In this document: positions 17,286 through 27,747 of the stretch, piece by piece
Position numbering within the stretch: the first letter of the stretch is position 1
How the letters are laid out: each line of letters starts with the position of its first letter
Assembly: GCA_002746255.1 (NCBI GenBank)
Contig: NVWO01000009.1
Location: forward strand, 10,458 to 74,457
Length of the DNA: 64,000 nt
Direction: 5' to 3'
Source of the DNA: Rhodospirillaceae bacterium
GTDB lineage: Bacteria; Pseudomonadota; Alphaproteobacteria; GCA-2746255
Made by a program: the position numbers and the translations under genes
Notes under the pieces: generated by a model
The model's database searches: none
Seen by the model: only the letters and a program-made list of their open reading frames with translations
What the model was told of the DNA's origin: nothing

Positions 17286-19589
17286 ATGGAAGACCGTGTC
17301 ATTCGCTATGCCAATTGGGTGATCCGCTATCGCTTCGTCGTCATGGTCGGCTGCATTCTGGTGACCGTTCTTGCAGGCCTTGGCATGGGCCGGCTGCAAT
17401 TCGAAAAGGATTACCGCGTTTATTTCGGCGAGAACAATCCGCAGTTGCAGGCTTTCGAAGCCTTGCAGGCTATCTATGGCCGCAACGACAACGTTCTTTT
17501 CGTCCTTGCGCCGAAAGACGGCCGGGTGTTCACCCGGGAAACCCTGGCAGCCGTTCGTGAACTGACCGAGGAAGCCTGGAAAACCCCCCATTCGACGCGC
17601 GTCGATTCAATCACGAATTATCAACACACCCGGGCCGAAGGAGACAATCTGATCGTTTCCGATCTGGTGCCGGATGCGACAAAACTTTCCCCCGAAACCC
17701 TTGCCGAAATCCGGCGCGTTGCCCTTGGCGAGCCGTTGCTCCTGCGCCGCCTGATCTCGGAGACGGCCCACGTCACCGGCATCAATGTGACCATTTACCT
17801 GAAACGGAAAAACCCGAAGGCCGAAGAAGAAACCGTTGCCTATGCGCGCAAGCTGGCCGAAAAAATTCGCGGAGCCCATCCAAATGTGGCCGTTTACCTG
17901 TCCGGGCTTGTGATGCTGAACGCCGCCTTTGCCGAAGCCAGCATTGCGGACATGGAGAACCTGACGCCGCTTATGTACGGCATCTTGCTGGTGGCGATGA
18001 TCCTGATGCTGCGCTCTTTCGCAGGCGTGCTTGGAACCGTCAGCATCATTCTGCTTGCCGTCGTCACCGCGATGGGGCTTGCCGGGTGGCTCGGCATTCT
18101 GCTGACCCCGTCCTCGGTGGGTGCGCCCACCGTCATCATGACTCTGGCAGTCGCCGACAGCGTGCATATCCTGATTTCGATGTTTGCCGCCATGGGCCGG
18201 GGCATGAACCGCAACGAGGCCCTTGTTGAAAGCCTTCGCATCAACATGCAGCCGGTTTTCCTTACCAGCCTGACCACCGTCATCGGCTTCCTGACCATGA
18301 ATTTCAGCGACGCGCCGCCCTTTCAGGATTTGGGCAACATCACCGCCATGGGGGTCGTGGCGGCCTTCTTCTATTCCATCCTGTTCCTGCCGGCGCTTGT
18401 CGCGTCGCTTCCGGTGCGTGTGCCTGCAAAAACCCGCACGACCGGGACACCGATGAACGCCCTCGCCAATTTTGTCATCGCGCGCCGGAAACCGCTGCTT
18501 TACGGCATGAGCGCGCTGATCGTCCTGGTCAGCCTGATGATCCCGCGTATCGAGTTTAACGACGAGTGGGTTGGCTATTTCGATGAGAAAATGGAATTCC
18601 GGCAGCACACGGATTTCGTGATGAACAATCTGACCGGCATTTCGATTATCGATTATTCCCTTGAAGCCGCCGAAAGTGGCGGCATCGCGGAACCGGATTA
18701 TCTGGAAAATGTCGCACGCTTTACCGAATGGTACCGGCAACAGCCCGGCGTCATCCACGTCAACACACTGACCGATACGTTCAAACGGCTGAACAAAAAC
18801 ATGCACGGCGACGACCCGGACTGGTACCGCCTGCCATCCAGCCGCGAACTCGCCGCGCAATATCTGCTGCTTTACGAGCTGTCGCTTCCCTTTGGGCTTG
18901 ATTTAAACAACCAGATCAACATCGACCGTTCCGCCGCACGCTTCGTCGTCACAACGGAAAACATGAACACCGAGGCCTTGAAAAATCTTGCTGCCAGATC
19001 GGAGGCCTGGCTTCGGGAAAACACGCCCAGCCACATGTGGGCGGAGGGAAGCGGCGGCTCGATCATGTTTGCGCATATTTCCGAGCGCAACATCCGCAGC
19101 ATGTTGATTGGAACATCCCTCGCGGTTCTGCTGATCGGGTTGACGCTTGTGCTTGCGCTGCGCAGCATCAAGATCGGAATGCTGAGCATGATCCCAAATC
19201 TGGTGCCGATGCTTTTGGCCTTTGGCCTTTGGGGCGCCGTTGTCGGACAGATCAACGTTTCGGCCGCCATCGTCGCGGCCATCTGCCTGGGCATCGTTGT
19301 CGACGACTCGGTGCACTTCCTTAGCAAATATCTGCGCGCCATGCGGGAAATGAAACTAACCTCCGAGGACGCCGTCCACTATGCCTTTGCAACGGTCGGC
19401 AAGGCGATGGTGACGACGTCGGTTATTCTTATCCTCGGATTCCTTGTTCTGACTTTATCGACCTTCCAGGTGAATGTGACCTTCGGACTGCTTTCCGCGG
19501 TCACAATTGCCCTCGCCCTGCTATCGGATTTTCTGTTCCTGCCGCCTTTGCTGATGTGGCTTGGAAAGAAAAACGCCCCGCTGCCGTGA
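17286..19589 (+). CDS. RND/MMPL-superfamily exporter
   Basis: A 767-residue membrane transporter with the duplicated RND/MMPL plan. A TM segment near residue 15-35 and a periplasmic loop are followed by a five- to six-TM block (about 215-380); the second half repeats this (TM about 400-420, loop, TM block from about 605). Matching motifs in each half are LAVADSVHIL (first) and LGIVVDDSVHFL (second), the position of proton-relay acids in the family. At half the size of drug-efflux RND proteins, it resembles lipid/hopanoid-type MMPL exporters. The substrate is not identifiable. No adaptor protein gene is adjacent. Confidence 0.85.
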   Translation: MEDRVIRYANWVIRYRFVVMVGCILVTVLAGLGMGRLQFEKDYRVYFGENNPQLQAFEALQAIYGRNDNVLFVLAPKDGRVFTRETLAAVRELTEEAWKTPHSTRVDSITNYQHTRAEGDNLIVSDLVPDATKLSPETLAEIRRVALGEPLLLRRLISETAHVTGINVTIYLKRKNPKAEEETVAYARKLAEKIRGAHPNVAVYLSGLVMLNAAFAEASIADMENLTPLMYGILLVAMILMLRSFAGVLGTVSIILLAVVTAMGLAGWLGILLTPSSVGAPTVIMTLAVADSVHILISMFAAMGRGMNRNEALVESLRINMQPVFLTSLTTVIGFLTMNFSDAPPFQDLGNITAMGVVAAFFYSILFLPALVASLPVRVPAKTRTTGTPMNALANFVIARRKPLLYGMSALIVLVSLMIPRIEFNDEWVGYFDEKMEFRQHTDFVMNNLTGISIIDYSLEAAESGGIAEPDYLENVARFTEWYRQQPGVIHVNTLTDTFKRLNKNMHGDDPDWYRLPSSRELAAQYLLLYELSLPFGLDLNNQINIDRSAARFVVTTENMNTEALKNLAARSEAWLRENTPSHMWAEGSGGSIMFAHISERNIRSMLIGTSLAVLLIGLTLVLALRSIKIGMLSMIPNLVPMLLAFGLWGAVVGQINVSAAIVAAICLGIVVDDSVHFLSKYLRAMREMKLTSEDAVHYAFATVGKAMVTTSVILILGFLVLTLSTFQVNVTFGLLSAVTIALALLSDFLFLPPLLMWLGKKNAPLP

Positions 19590-19599
19590 GGCGGCCTTC

Positions 19600-22287
19600 T
19601 TAGCCAGCCTTTCCAAGACGGCGAAGCACGTAATGAAGAATGCCGCCGTTTCGGAAATATTCCGCCTCGTTCGTCGTGTCGATGCGACATAGCAGGGACA
19701 GCATTTCGCTTTCCCCGTTTGCGCGCGTGATCCGGCAGTTGACTTTCATGCGCGGCGTCACGCCGGCACTCAGGCCCAGCAGGTCAAACATTTCGCTGCC
19801 GTCGAGCCGAAGCGATTTGCGGTCAACGCCTTCCGGGAAACAAAGGGGCAGCACCCCCATGCCGACAAGGTTCGAGCGGTGAATGCGCTCGAAACTTTCC
19901 GTAATCACGGCCAGCACGCCAAGCAGGCGTGTGCCCTTCGCCGCCCAGTCGCGCGACGACCCGGTGCCATATTCCTTGCCGCCGATGACAACCAGCGGCA
20001 CGCGTTGCTCGCCATAGGCCATCGCCGCGTCGTAAATCGACATTGCTTCGCCGTCTGGCATGTGGCGCGTGACGCCGCCTTCCGTTCCCGGCGCCATCTC
20101 GTTACGCAGACGGATGTTTGCGAATGTGCCGCGCATCATGATTTCGTGATTGCCGCGCCGCGCCCCATAGGAATTGAAATCGGCCCGGGCGACGCCCCGC
20201 TCCAGCAGATAAGCCCCGGCGGGAGATGCCTCCTTGATGGCCCCGGCAGGCGAAATGTGGTCCGTCGTCACACTGTCGCCAAGGATGGCAAGCGGACGTG
20301 CACCAAGAATGTCGGTGATGGCCGCCGGTGTGTCCGAAAGGCCTTCAAAATAGGGCGGATGCTTGACATAGGTGCTGTCCGCTTCCCAGCGATAGGTCTC
20401 GCCGACAGGCGCTTGCACCGCGCGCCATTCTTCAGGCCCCTCGAAGACATTTCCATAACGTTTGCGAAACATGTCCGGTCCCAGCACCGCTTTGACCGCC
20501 GCATGGGTTTCGGCGTTCGTCGGCCAGATATCGCGCAGATAGACCGGCCCATCCGTCCCCTCGCCAAGCGGCGTCTTTTTTAAATCCACGGTGACGGAAC
20601 CCGCTAGCGCATAGGCCACAACCAGCGGCGGCGAGGCCAGGTAATTTGCCTTCACCGATGGGCTGATGCGGCCTTCAAAATTGCGGTTTCCGGAAAGCAC
20701 GCTGGTTGCAATCAAATCGCCCTTCTCGACCGCCGCAGCAATCGGCGGGGCCAGCGGACCGGAATTGCCGATGCAGGTCGTACATCCATAGCCGACCAGA
20801 TTGAACCCAAGCTGGTCAAGGGGGGCCTGCAGGCCCGCAGCTTCAAGATATTCCGTCACGACCTGCGAACCGGGGGCCAGCGACGCCTTCACCCATGGCT
20901 TGACCGCAAGGCCCTTTTCAATGGCTTTCTTTGCCAAAAGCCCGGCGGCGATCATGACGGTCGGGTTCGAGGTGTTTGTGCAGCTGGTGATAGCGGCGAT
21001 CACAATGTCGCCGTCCGACAATGCGTAATCCGTTCCCTCAACCGCGACGCTTCGTTTTTCAGGCACGCCCGCAGACGCAAGCGTCTCGCCGAAGGACGTC
21101 GGCACGTCGGAAAGCAAAAGCCGGTCCTGGGGCCGTTTCGGCCCGGCCAGGCTTGGTTCGACCTCGCCAAGGTCAAAGGCAAGCGTCTCGGTAAAGATCG
21201 GGTCCGGATTGGCAGAGTCGCGCCACATTCCCTGAAGTTTCGCGTAAATTTCGACGCGTTCAATGTCCGCGTCCTCGCGGCCGGTAAGCCGCAAATAGCG
21301 AAGGCTTTCCTCATCGACCGGGAAAAAACCGCAGGTCGCACCATATTCCGGTGCCATGTTGGCAACTGTGGCGCGGTCGGCCAGGGGCAAATGATCGAGG
21401 CCGGGGCCGAAGAACTCAACGAATTTCCCAACGACGCCTTTGGCACGAAGTTTTTCCGTAATCATCAGCACCAGATCCGTTGCGGTGGCGCCTTCCGCCA
21501 ATTTGCCGGTCAACCGGACGCCGATGACGTCGGGAATCAGCATGGAAATCGGCTGGCCCAGCATCGCCGCTTCCGCTTCGATGCCACCAACGCCCCAACC
21601 GAGAACGGCAAGGCCGTTCACCATGACCGTGTGACTGTCCGTGCCGACCAGGGTGTCGGGGTAGGCAATCTCGGCCCCCGCCACTTGCGACGTCCAGACG
21701 ACCTTGGACAGATATTCGAGATTGACCTGATGGCAGATGCCGGTGCCTGGCGGCACGACGCGAAAATTGTCGAACGCCGCCTGACCCCAGCGGAGAAAGC
21801 TATAGCGTTCGCGGTTGCGCTTGAACTCGCCGGCGACATTTTTCGCAAACGCCCCGGCGCTGCCTGCGTAATCGACGGTGACGGAATGATCGATGACAAG
21901 ATCGACCGGTGAAAGCGGGTTGATCTGGCCGGCATCGCCACCCATCGCCACCATCGCGTCGCGCATCGCCGCCAGATCGACAACGGCGGGAACGCCGGTA
22001 AAATCCTGCATCAGCACGCGTGCCGGACGGAACGCAATCTCGCGCTGGACGGTCCGGGTTTCCGTCCATTTTGCAAGGGCCTCAATGTCCGCAAGGGTGA
22101 CCGTCTCGCCATCCTCATGGCGCAGAAGGTTTTCCAGCAACACTTTCAGCGAAAAAGGAAGCCGGGCGACATCGCCGAACTTCGCTGCCGCCTCAAGGCT
22201 GAAATAGTCGTAAGCCCTGCCCCCGCTTTTGAACGATTTTCTGGCGTGCAAGCTATCGGATGGCGTGGGGGACGTCGTGGCGGGCAT
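19600..22287 (-). CDS. acnA: Aconitate hydratase A
   Basis: An 895-residue aconitase of the AcnA/IRP1 type that interconverts citrate and isocitrate in the TCA cycle. The [4Fe-4S] ligands are seen in SCTNTSNP and the pair in CTTCIGNSG. Other signatures are [13 protein letters not shown] and the swivel-domain sequence [17 protein letters not shown]. It ends 10 bases from the convergent exporter gene and is transcribed alone. The start is confirmed by a perfect Shine-Dalgarno sequence. Confidence 0.97.
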   Translation of the reverse strand: MPATTSPTPSDSLHARKSFKSGGRAYDYFSLEAAAKFGDVARLPFSLKVLLENLLRHEDGETVTLADIEALAKWTETRTVQREIAFRPARVLMQDFTGVPAVVDLAAMRDAMVAMGGDAGQINPLSPVDLVIDHSVTVDYAGSAGAFAKNVAGEFKRNRERYSFLRWGQAAFDNFRVVPPGTGICHQVNLEYLSKVVWTSQVAGAEIAYPDTLVGTDSHTVMVNGLAVLGWGVGGIEAEAAMLGQPISMLIPDVIGVRLTGKLAEGATATDLVLMITEKLRAKGVVGKFVEFFGPGLDHLPLADRATVANMAPEYGATCGFFPVDEESLRYLRLTGREDADIERVEIYAKLQGMWRDSANPDPIFTETLAFDLGEVEPSLAGPKRPQDRLLLSDVPTSFGETLASAGVPEKRSVAVEGTDYALSDGDIVIAAITSCTNTSNPTVMIAAGLLAKKAIEKGLAVKPWVKASLAPGSQVVTEYLEAAGLQAPLDQLGFNLVGYGCTTCIGNSGPLAPPIAAAVEKGDLIATSVLSGNRNFEGRISPSVKANYLASPPLVVAYALAGSVTVDLKKTPLGEGTDGPVYLRDIWPTNAETHAAVKAVLGPDMFRKRYGNVFEGPEEWRAVQAPVGETYRWEADSTYVKHPPYFEGLSDTPAAITDILGARPLAILGDSVTTDHISPAGAIKEASPAGAYLLERGVARADFNSYGARRGNHEIMMRGTFANIRLRNEMAPGTEGGVTRHMPDGEAMSIYDAAMAYGEQRVPLVVIGGKEYGTGSSRDWAAKGTRLLGVLAVITESFERIHRSNLVGMGVLPLCFPEGVDRKSLRLDGSEMFDLLGLSAGVTPRMKVNCRITRANGESEMLSLLCRIDTTNEAEYFRNGGILHYVLRRLGKAG

Positions 22288-22293
22288 AAGTTT

Positions 22294-22300
22294 CCTCCTT
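22294..22300 (-). promoter_or_regulatory. Strong ribosome binding site of acnA
   Basis: AAGGAGG on the minus strand, six bases before the acnA ATG: a full match to the 16S anti-Shine-Dalgarno sequence. It fixes the acnA start and suggests high translation. Confidence 0.85.
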
Positions 22301-22522
22301 GGGGTTCAAGCGCGCCAAAGCTAACACAAATTGCCGCCGCCGTCCTCACGCCCGAGGATGCCGGAGCCCTTTTTCTGGAAAATTTTTAAAGAGGTGAGAC
22401 CGACGCGTCGCGGGGGGGGCTGAACCTGCACCTGCGGCGCGCGCCAGGGTATCCCAGACTTCTGGACCGTCGCCACCCTTTCCCTATACTCGTGTCCGAA
22501 ACCAATGCGACGAAGGCACCTC

Positions 22523-23149
22523 ATGGCGGCATTTACCGGCCAAAACCTCACCTGCATTCGCGGCGAACGTCACGTCTTCGAAGGGCTGGACTTTGCCATC
22601 GAGGACGGCGGCGCGTTGATGCTGACAGGGCCGAATGGCAGCGGCAAGACGAGCTTGCTGCGTCTGATGGCCGGCCTTCGTGGCCCCGATGCCGGTGCCA
22701 TCTGCTGGCAGGGGATCGCGATCACCGACGACCCCGACGCCCATCACGCAAGGCTTTGCTTTGTCGGCCATGGGAACGCCGTCAAGGCAAGCCTGAGTGT
22801 CGAAGAAAACCTTACCTTTTGGGCCACCCTGCATGGCACCGAAGAAAAGGTGCCGGCGGCCCTTGGCATCTTCGGGCTCGACCGTCTGGCCGACCTTCCG
22901 GCGCGATTTCTTTCGGCAGGCCAGCGCCGCCGGCTGACCCTTTCCCGGTTATGCGTGACGGACGCCCCGCTGTGGCTGCTCGACGAACCGGAAACCGCCC
23001 TGGACACCCAGGCAATGAATAGCTTACGCGATGCCATTGCCCGCCACCGCGACCATGGCGGCATCGTTGTCTTTGCAACCCATGGCGACGACATGCCCCC
23101 GGGCCATACAACCCTCGAACTTGTCGTTGCGGCGTGGAAGGGGGTTTGA
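22523..23149 (+). CDS. ccmA: Heme exporter ATP-binding protein CcmA
   Basis: A 208-residue ABC ATPase of the CcmABCD complex that releases holo-CcmE during cytochrome c maturation. Walker A is GPNGSGKTS, the signature is LSAGQRRRLTLSRL, Walker B is LWLLDEPETALD, and the H-loop is ATHGD. Chosen start: ATG 22523, with GAAGG nine bases upstream. An in-frame ATG at 22505 is possible. It is the first gene of a complete ccmABCDEFGHI operon. Confidence 0.95.
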   Translation: MAAFTGQNLTCIRGERHVFEGLDFAIEDGGALMLTGPNGSGKTSLLRLMAGLRGPDAGAICWQGIAITDDPDAHHARLCFVGHGNAVKASLSVEENLTFWATLHGTEEKVPAALGIFGLDRLADLPARFLSAGQRRRLTLSRLCVTDAPLWLLDEPETALDTQAMNSLRDAIARHRDHGGIVVFATHGDDMPPGHTTLELVVAAWKGV

Positions 23150-23153
23150 ACCC

Positions 23154-23819
23154 ATGAACCGTTTTACCGCCCTTCTCCGCCGTGAACTGCGACTGGCCTA
23201 TCGCCAAGCGAGCGACAGCGCCACGGCTGTGCTTTTTTTCCTGTTGGGTGCCCTGCTCTTTCCCTTTGGTGTCGGTCCGGAAGCCGAAATTCTGGCGCGG
23301 ATTGCCGCCGGCGTGATCTGGGTGATGGCACTGCTGGCCGCCATGCTTTCCCTGGAACAGCTTTTTCAGGCGGATTTTGAGGATGGCAGCCTGGAACTTC
23401 TTGTCATCGCGCCCGTGCCGCTGGAAGCCATTGTTCTGGCAAAATGCCTGGCCCATTGGCTGACGACCGGCCTGCCGCTGTTGATCGCCGCCCCCATTCT
23501 GGCCTTGCTGCTGAACCTGCCCATCTCGGCCATCGGCACCATGGAACTGGCGTTGCTGCTTGGAACGCCGGTTTTAAGCTTTTTAGGTGCCGTGGGCGCA
23601 GCGCTTGTTCTTGGTGCGCGCCGGGGCGGTGTTCTGCTGGCGCTGCTGTTGCTGCCATTGCTGGTTCCGGTCCTGATTTTCGGGGTTGCCGCCGTGGATG
23701 CCGCCATTCAAGGCACCGATCCCACCCCGCGGCTTGCCGTGCTTGGAGGCTTTCTTGTCCTTGCCCTTGCCTTCTCGCCATGGGTCAGTGCGGCGACCTT
23801 GCGCCAGGCGCTGGAATAA
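23154..23819 (+). CDS. ccmB: Heme exporter permease CcmB
   Basis: A 221-residue six-TM permease partner of CcmA, starting MNRFTALLRRELRLAYRQ. Family sequences LLPLLVPVLIFGVAAVDA and MLSLEQLFQADFEDGSLE, the latter near the cytoplasmic coupling region, are present. The ATG at 23154 follows the ccmA stop by four bases, with GGAAGGGGG before it. It works with CcmA, CcmC and CcmD in the inner membrane. Confidence 0.95.
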   Translation: MNRFTALLRRELRLAYRQASDSATAVLFFLLGALLFPFGVGPEAEILARIAAGVIWVMALLAAMLSLEQLFQADFEDGSLELLVIAPVPLEAIVLAKCLAHWLTTGLPLLIAAPILALLLNLPISAIGTMELALLLGTPVLSFLGAVGAALVLGARRGGVLLALLLLPLLVPVLIFGVAAVDAAIQGTDPTPRLAVLGGFLVLALAFSPWVSAATLRQALE

Positions 23820-23834
23820 GGTTGTCTGCGCCCC

Positions 23835-24575
23835 ATGTTTCGCCTTGCCAACCCAAAGCACTTTTTAAAACTCGCTGACTTGGTTCTCCCCTGGGTGGCT
23901 GGCCTTGCCGTGCTGAGCCTGCTTGGGGGCCTTGGCCTTGGCCTTTTCGCCTCCCCACCCGACTATCAGCAGGGAGAAAGCGTGCGCATTATGTACGTCC
24001 ATGTGCCATCGGCCTGGGTCGGCATCGGCGCCTATACAATGCTGGCTGCCGCCAGCGCCTTCTTTCTTATATGGAAATATCCACTGGCGGACATTGTGGC
24101 GCGCGCCGCCGCACCAATCGGTGCCAGCTTTACCCTGCTGACCCTTGTCACCGGATCGCTTTGGGGAAAACCGACCTGGGGCACATGGTGGGTGTGGGAT
24201 GCGCGGCTGACATCGGTGCTTATCCTTTTCTTTCTTTACCTTGGCTACATCGCCTTGCAGAACGCCTTTGACGACCGGGGGCGCAGCGCCAAAGCCGCCG
24301 CCATCCTGGCGCTGGTTGGTTTTGTGAACGTGCCGATCATCAAAGGGTCCGTCGAGTGGTGGCACACGCTCCACCAGCCGGCGAGTGTGCTCCGCCTGGA
24401 CGGACCGACGATCCACATTTCCATGCTGGCACCCCTTCTTCTGATGGCCGTGAGCTTTGCCGCCATTTTCGTCGTTCTCCTGCTTATTCGCGTCAAAAGC
24501 GCCCTGCTGGCCCAGAAAATTCGTGTGCTTCGCCTTGCTCAAGCTGGCACAGACCCTCATATTGCAGGGAATTGA
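23835..24575 (+). CDS. ccmC: Heme exporter/handling protein CcmC
   Basis: A 246-residue six-TM heme-handling protein that loads heme onto CcmE. The Trp-rich periplasmic motif WGTWWVWDARLTS, which binds heme, is intact. Flanking His residues (MYVHVPSAW; WWHTLHQPAS) are the expected axial ligands. It starts 15 bases after ccmB. Confidence 0.96.
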   Translation: MFRLANPKHFLKLADLVLPWVAGLAVLSLLGGLGLGLFASPPDYQQGESVRIMYVHVPSAWVGIGAYTMLAAASAFFLIWKYPLADIVARAAAPIGASFTLLTLVTGSLWGKPTWGTWWVWDARLTSVLILFFLYLGYIALQNAFDDRGRSAKAAAILALVGFVNVPIIKGSVEWWHTLHQPASVLRLDGPTIHISMLAPLLLMAVSFAAIFVVLLLIRVKSALLAQKIRVLRLAQAGTDPHIAGN

Positions 24576-24597
24576 GCGCGCTCCTGTCTGAGGCAAC

Positions 24598-24780
24598 ATG
24601 AACCAGATCGAAAATTTCCTGACTCTGGATGGCTATGGCGTCTTTGTCTGGCCCGCCTATGGTCTTGCCCTTCTTATGCTGGCAGGGCTTTTCACATGGA
24701 CCTTGCGCGAGCTGCGCCATAACAGGCAAGCGCTGCACCGTCTTCGGTCGCAGGCAGCGAAGGCTGGGCCAGAAACATGA
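24598..24780 (+). CDS. ccmD: Heme exporter protein CcmD
   Basis: A 60-residue single-TM protein (TM about 14-36: VFVWPAYGLALLMLAGLF), with a basic C-terminal helix. It stabilises the CcmABC-CcmE release complex. GAGG precedes the ATG. Its stop overlaps ccmE (ATGA), and the small size and position are diagnostic. Confidence 0.93.
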   Translation: MNQIENFLTLDGYGVFVWPAYGLALLMLAGLFTWTLRELRHNRQALHRLRSQAAKAGPET

Positions 24781-25238
24781 CGCCCAAACGCCGCCGTCTT
24801 TTCTTCGTTCTTTCCGGATTGCTCGCCTTAGGCGTGGCCGCCGCTTTGATTCTTTCCTCCCTTGAGGACAACCTCGTCTTCTTCCATTCCCCAACGGACC
24901 TTCAGACAAATCCCGTCCGCGCGCAGGAACGCATCCGCATCGGCGGGCTTGTCGAAGAAGGCAGCATCGCGCGCGGTGCCAACAGCCTGGAAATAACCTT
25001 TCGGGTGACGGATCTGCGCAACACCATTCCCGTACACTACCGCGGGTTGTTGCCGGATCTTTTCCGCGAAGGCCAGGGGATCGTTGCCGAGGGTTACTTG
25101 CAGGAAAACGGCATTTTCGAGGCAAGCGAAATTCTGGCCAAGCATGATGAAAACTACATGCCACCAGCGGTGACGGACGCCTTGAAAAAATCCGGCCAAT
25201 GGAAGGACGGACAGCGGAAAGAAGAGCCGCTGGAATGA
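24777..25238 (+). CDS. ccmE: Cytochrome c-type biogenesis heme chaperone CcmE
   Basis: A 153-residue periplasmic heme chaperone with an N-terminal anchor (about 8-28) and an OB-fold domain. The motif LAKHDENYMP provides His123, which binds heme covalently, and Tyr127. This is the classic His-type CcmE. The stop overlaps the ccmF ATG. Confidence 0.96.
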   Translation: MTPKRRRLFFVLSGLLALGVAAALILSSLEDNLVFFHSPTDLQTNPVRAQERIRIGGLVEEGSIARGANSLEITFRVTDLRNTIPVHYRGLLPDLFREGQGIVAEGYLQENGIFEASEILAKHDENYMPPAVTDALKKSGQWKDGQRKEEPLE

Positions 25239-27217
25239 TCCCCGAGCTTGGTCACTACGCATTGGTGCTCGCCCTTTTCGCAGCGGGCGTACAGGGCCTC
25301 CTTGGCCTGCTGGGCGCCGCACGAAAAGATGCCTATTGGATTCTGGCGAGCAGATCGGCTGCCTCGACGCAATTCCTGCTCGTCGCATTTGCTTTCCTTG
25401 CCTTGACTTACACCTTCGTCACGTCCGATTTTTCCGTCGCCATCGTCGCGAAATATTCCCATTCCGCAAAACCGCTTCTTTATAAAATCAGCGGTGTCTG
25501 GGGAAACCACGAAGGCTCGATGCTGCTGTGGGTCTTTATTCTTGCCATCTATGGCCAGCTTCTTGTCCTGCTTGGAAAAGACCTGCCCCACGGCCTGCGA
25601 GCCCGCATCCTTGGCGTGCAGGGATGCCTTTCAACGGGCTTTCTGCTTTTCATTCTTTTTACGTCGAATCCCTTTCTCCGCCTCGATCCGGCGCCGATGA
25701 ATGGCCAGGGCCTGAACCCGCTGTTGCAGGATCCGGGCCTCGCCTTTCATCCGCCCTTTCTTTATCTCGGCTATGTCGGCTTCTCCATCGCTTTTGCGTT
25801 TGCAATCGCCGGCCTTCTTGAGGGCCAGATCGGATCGGCCTGGGCGCGGCGGGTGCGGCCCTGGGTGCTGGCCGCCTGGAGCTTTCTTACCATCGGCATC
25901 GCCCTTGGAAGCTGGTGGGCCTATTACGAACTTGGGTGGGGCGGGTTTTGGTTCTGGGACCCGGTTGAAAATGCCTCCCTTCTTCCCTGGCTTGCCGGCA
26001 CGGCGCTTCTTCATTCCGTCTGCATCGTCGAAAAGCGTGAATGTCTGCAAAGCTGGACGGTGCTGCTGGCCATCCTCGCTTTTTCGCTAAGTCTGATTGG
26101 CACCTTCCTTGTGCGCTCCGGTGTTCTGGTCTCCGTCCATGCTTTCGCGACGGACCCAACGCGCGGCGTCTTCATCCTGGCTCTGCTGGGGATCACGATC
26201 GGCGGATCGCTGTCCCTCTATGCGGCGCGCGCCCATACGCTAAAAACACCCGGCACCCTCAGACCCTTGTCACGCGAAGGCGCCCTGTTGCTCAACAACC
26301 TGCTGATCATAACGGTCACCGCCACCGTTTTCCTCGGCACGCTCTATCCCCTTCTTCTTGATGTGCTGAGCAACGACAAGGTTTCCGTCGGCGCGCCCTT
26401 TTTCAACGCGACCACCTTTCCGCTTTTGTTGCCGCTTGTCTTCATGATGGCAATCGGACCGTTCCTGCCATGGAAGAAGGCCGACATTTTTCCGGTTTTA
26501 AAGCGCCTTTGGGCAGCCGGGCTGGCAAGCCTTGCCGTCGCCGTCATCGCCTATGCCTTTCATTCGGACCAATCGCCCCTTGCCCTTCTCAGCATCGGCC
26601 TGGCCACATGGCTGTTTGCCAGCCTGCTCGTGTTGCTGAGCGAACGTGTGCAGCTTTTTCGCGTCGCCCCCATGGCAAGCCTGGCAAGGCTTCGCCGCCT
26701 GCCCATCCGTTTTTTCGGCATGCTTGTCGCCCATGGCGGCATTGCCGTCCTGCTGGCCGGTATCACCGGCGCGACGGTGTGGCAAACGGAAGAAATCCGT
26801 GCCTTGAAAGTGGACGAGGTTGTTGACATCGCCGGGTATCAAATCAGCTTTAAGGGGACCAAGCGCGTCCAGGGGCCAAACTACCTTGCCGATCGCGGCG
26901 ATTTCCGCATCCATCGGGACGGCACGCTTCTGACCACCCTTGCACCGGAACGGCGCTATTACCCGGTCGAGAAACGCTGGACGACGGAAGCCGCCATTCA
27001 TACCACATGGCTTTCCGACCTCTACGTCGTGCTTGGCGAACAATCGGAAGACGCCGACACCTGGGCCGTGCGCCTTTATCACAACCCGTTGGCCCCCTGG
27101 ATCTGGATTGGCTCTATCCTGACGGCCCTTGGCGGCGGACTGTCGCTGATGGAACGGCGCCGCCGGAAGCAGACCCCGCGCAAGGCAGGCCGCCTGCCAC
27201 AAATCGGGAAAAGCTGA
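25235..27217 (+). CDS. ccmF: Cytochrome c heme lyase subunit CcmF
   Basis: A 660-residue polytopic protein that attaches heme to apocytochrome c with CcmH and CcmI. The Trp-rich heme motif GWGGFWFWDPVENAS, HPPFLYLGYVG and WGNHEGSMLLW with ligand His residues are all present. The ATG at 25235 overlaps the ccmE stop and matches the family N-terminus (MIPELGHYAL). Confidence 0.96.
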   Translation: MIPELGHYALVLALFAAGVQGLLGLLGAARKDAYWILASRSAASTQFLLVAFAFLALTYTFVTSDFSVAIVAKYSHSAKPLLYKISGVWGNHEGSMLLWVFILAIYGQLLVLLGKDLPHGLRARILGVQGCLSTGFLLFILFTSNPFLRLDPAPMNGQGLNPLLQDPGLAFHPPFLYLGYVGFSIAFAFAIAGLLEGQIGSAWARRVRPWVLAAWSFLTIGIALGSWWAYYELGWGGFWFWDPVENASLLPWLAGTALLHSVCIVEKRECLQSWTVLLAILAFSLSLIGTFLVRSGVLVSVHAFATDPTRGVFILALLGITIGGSLSLYAARAHTLKTPGTLRPLSREGALLLNNLLIITVTATVFLGTLYPLLLDVLSNDKVSVGAPFFNATTFPLLLPLVFMMAIGPFLPWKKADIFPVLKRLWAAGLASLAVAVIAYAFHSDQSPLALLSIGLATWLFASLLVLLSERVQLFRVAPMASLARLRRLPIRFFGMLVAHGGIAVLLAGITGATVWQTEEIRALKVDEVVDIAGYQISFKGTKRVQGPNYLADRGDFRIHRDGTLLTTLAPERRYYPVEKRWTTEAAIHTTWLSDLYVVLGEQSEDADTWAVRLYHNPLAPWIWIGSILTALGGGLSLMERRRRKQTPRKAGRLPQIGKS

Positions 27218-27219
27218 CC

Positions 27220-27747
27220 ATGCGCATTACCGTTCTTCTGCCGCTGCTTTTCTTCGTCGGCCTTCTTGCCGTCTTTCTGGTGGGCCTCGGCCTTGACCCT
27301 GCCGTCGTGCCGTCGCCCCTGATCGATAAACCAGCGCCGGAGTTTGCGCTTCCCTCCCTCGAAGGCGGCGAAGACGGGTTCAAAAAAGCAGATCTGGTGG
27401 GGAAGGTGACCCTCGTTAATTTTTTTGCTTCCTGGTGCCTGCCCTGCAAGATCGAACACCCCCTGCTTCTCAAGCTGAAACAGGAAGGCCGAATTGCCGT
27501 CGTCGGCATTTCCTACCGCGACACGCCCGAAGCAACGCAAAGCTGGCTGGCCGAGCGCGGCGATCCCTATGACCGCATCGGCGTTGATCTTTCCGGCCGT
27601 ACCGCCATCGATTGGGGCGTTTATGGTGTGCCGGAATCCTATCTGGTGGATCGCGAAGGTCGCATACGCTGGAAACATGTGGGCATGCTCACCCCAGACG
27701 CCTGGCAGGAAGATTTTCTGCCTCTGATTGAAGAGCTGGAAAAATGA
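27220..27747 (+). CDS. ccmG: Thiol:disulfide interchange protein CcmG (DsbE)
   Basis: A 175-residue membrane-anchored thioredoxin-fold protein that keeps apocytochrome cysteines reduced. The TM anchor is about 5-24. The redox site is SWCLPCKIEHP (Cys73, Cys76), whose Leu-Pro dipeptide differs from the common WCPxC form. The cis-Pro region is YGVPESYLVD. It starts two bases after the ccmF stop and overlaps ccmH. Confidence 0.94.
   Translation: MRITVLLPLLFFVGLLAVFLVGLGLDPAVVPSPLIDKPAPEFALPSLEGGEDGFKKADLVGKVTLVNFFASWCLPCKIEHPLLLKLKQEGRIAVVGISYRDTPEATQSWLAERGDPYDRIGVDLSGRTAIDWGVYGVPESYLVDREGRIRWKHVGMLTPDAWQEDFLPLIEELEK

Noticed and set aside
22410-22420. Run of eight G between acnA and ccmA as a phase-variable tract
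   Set aside because: It is outside any gene and is short; nothing nearby suggests promoter switching.
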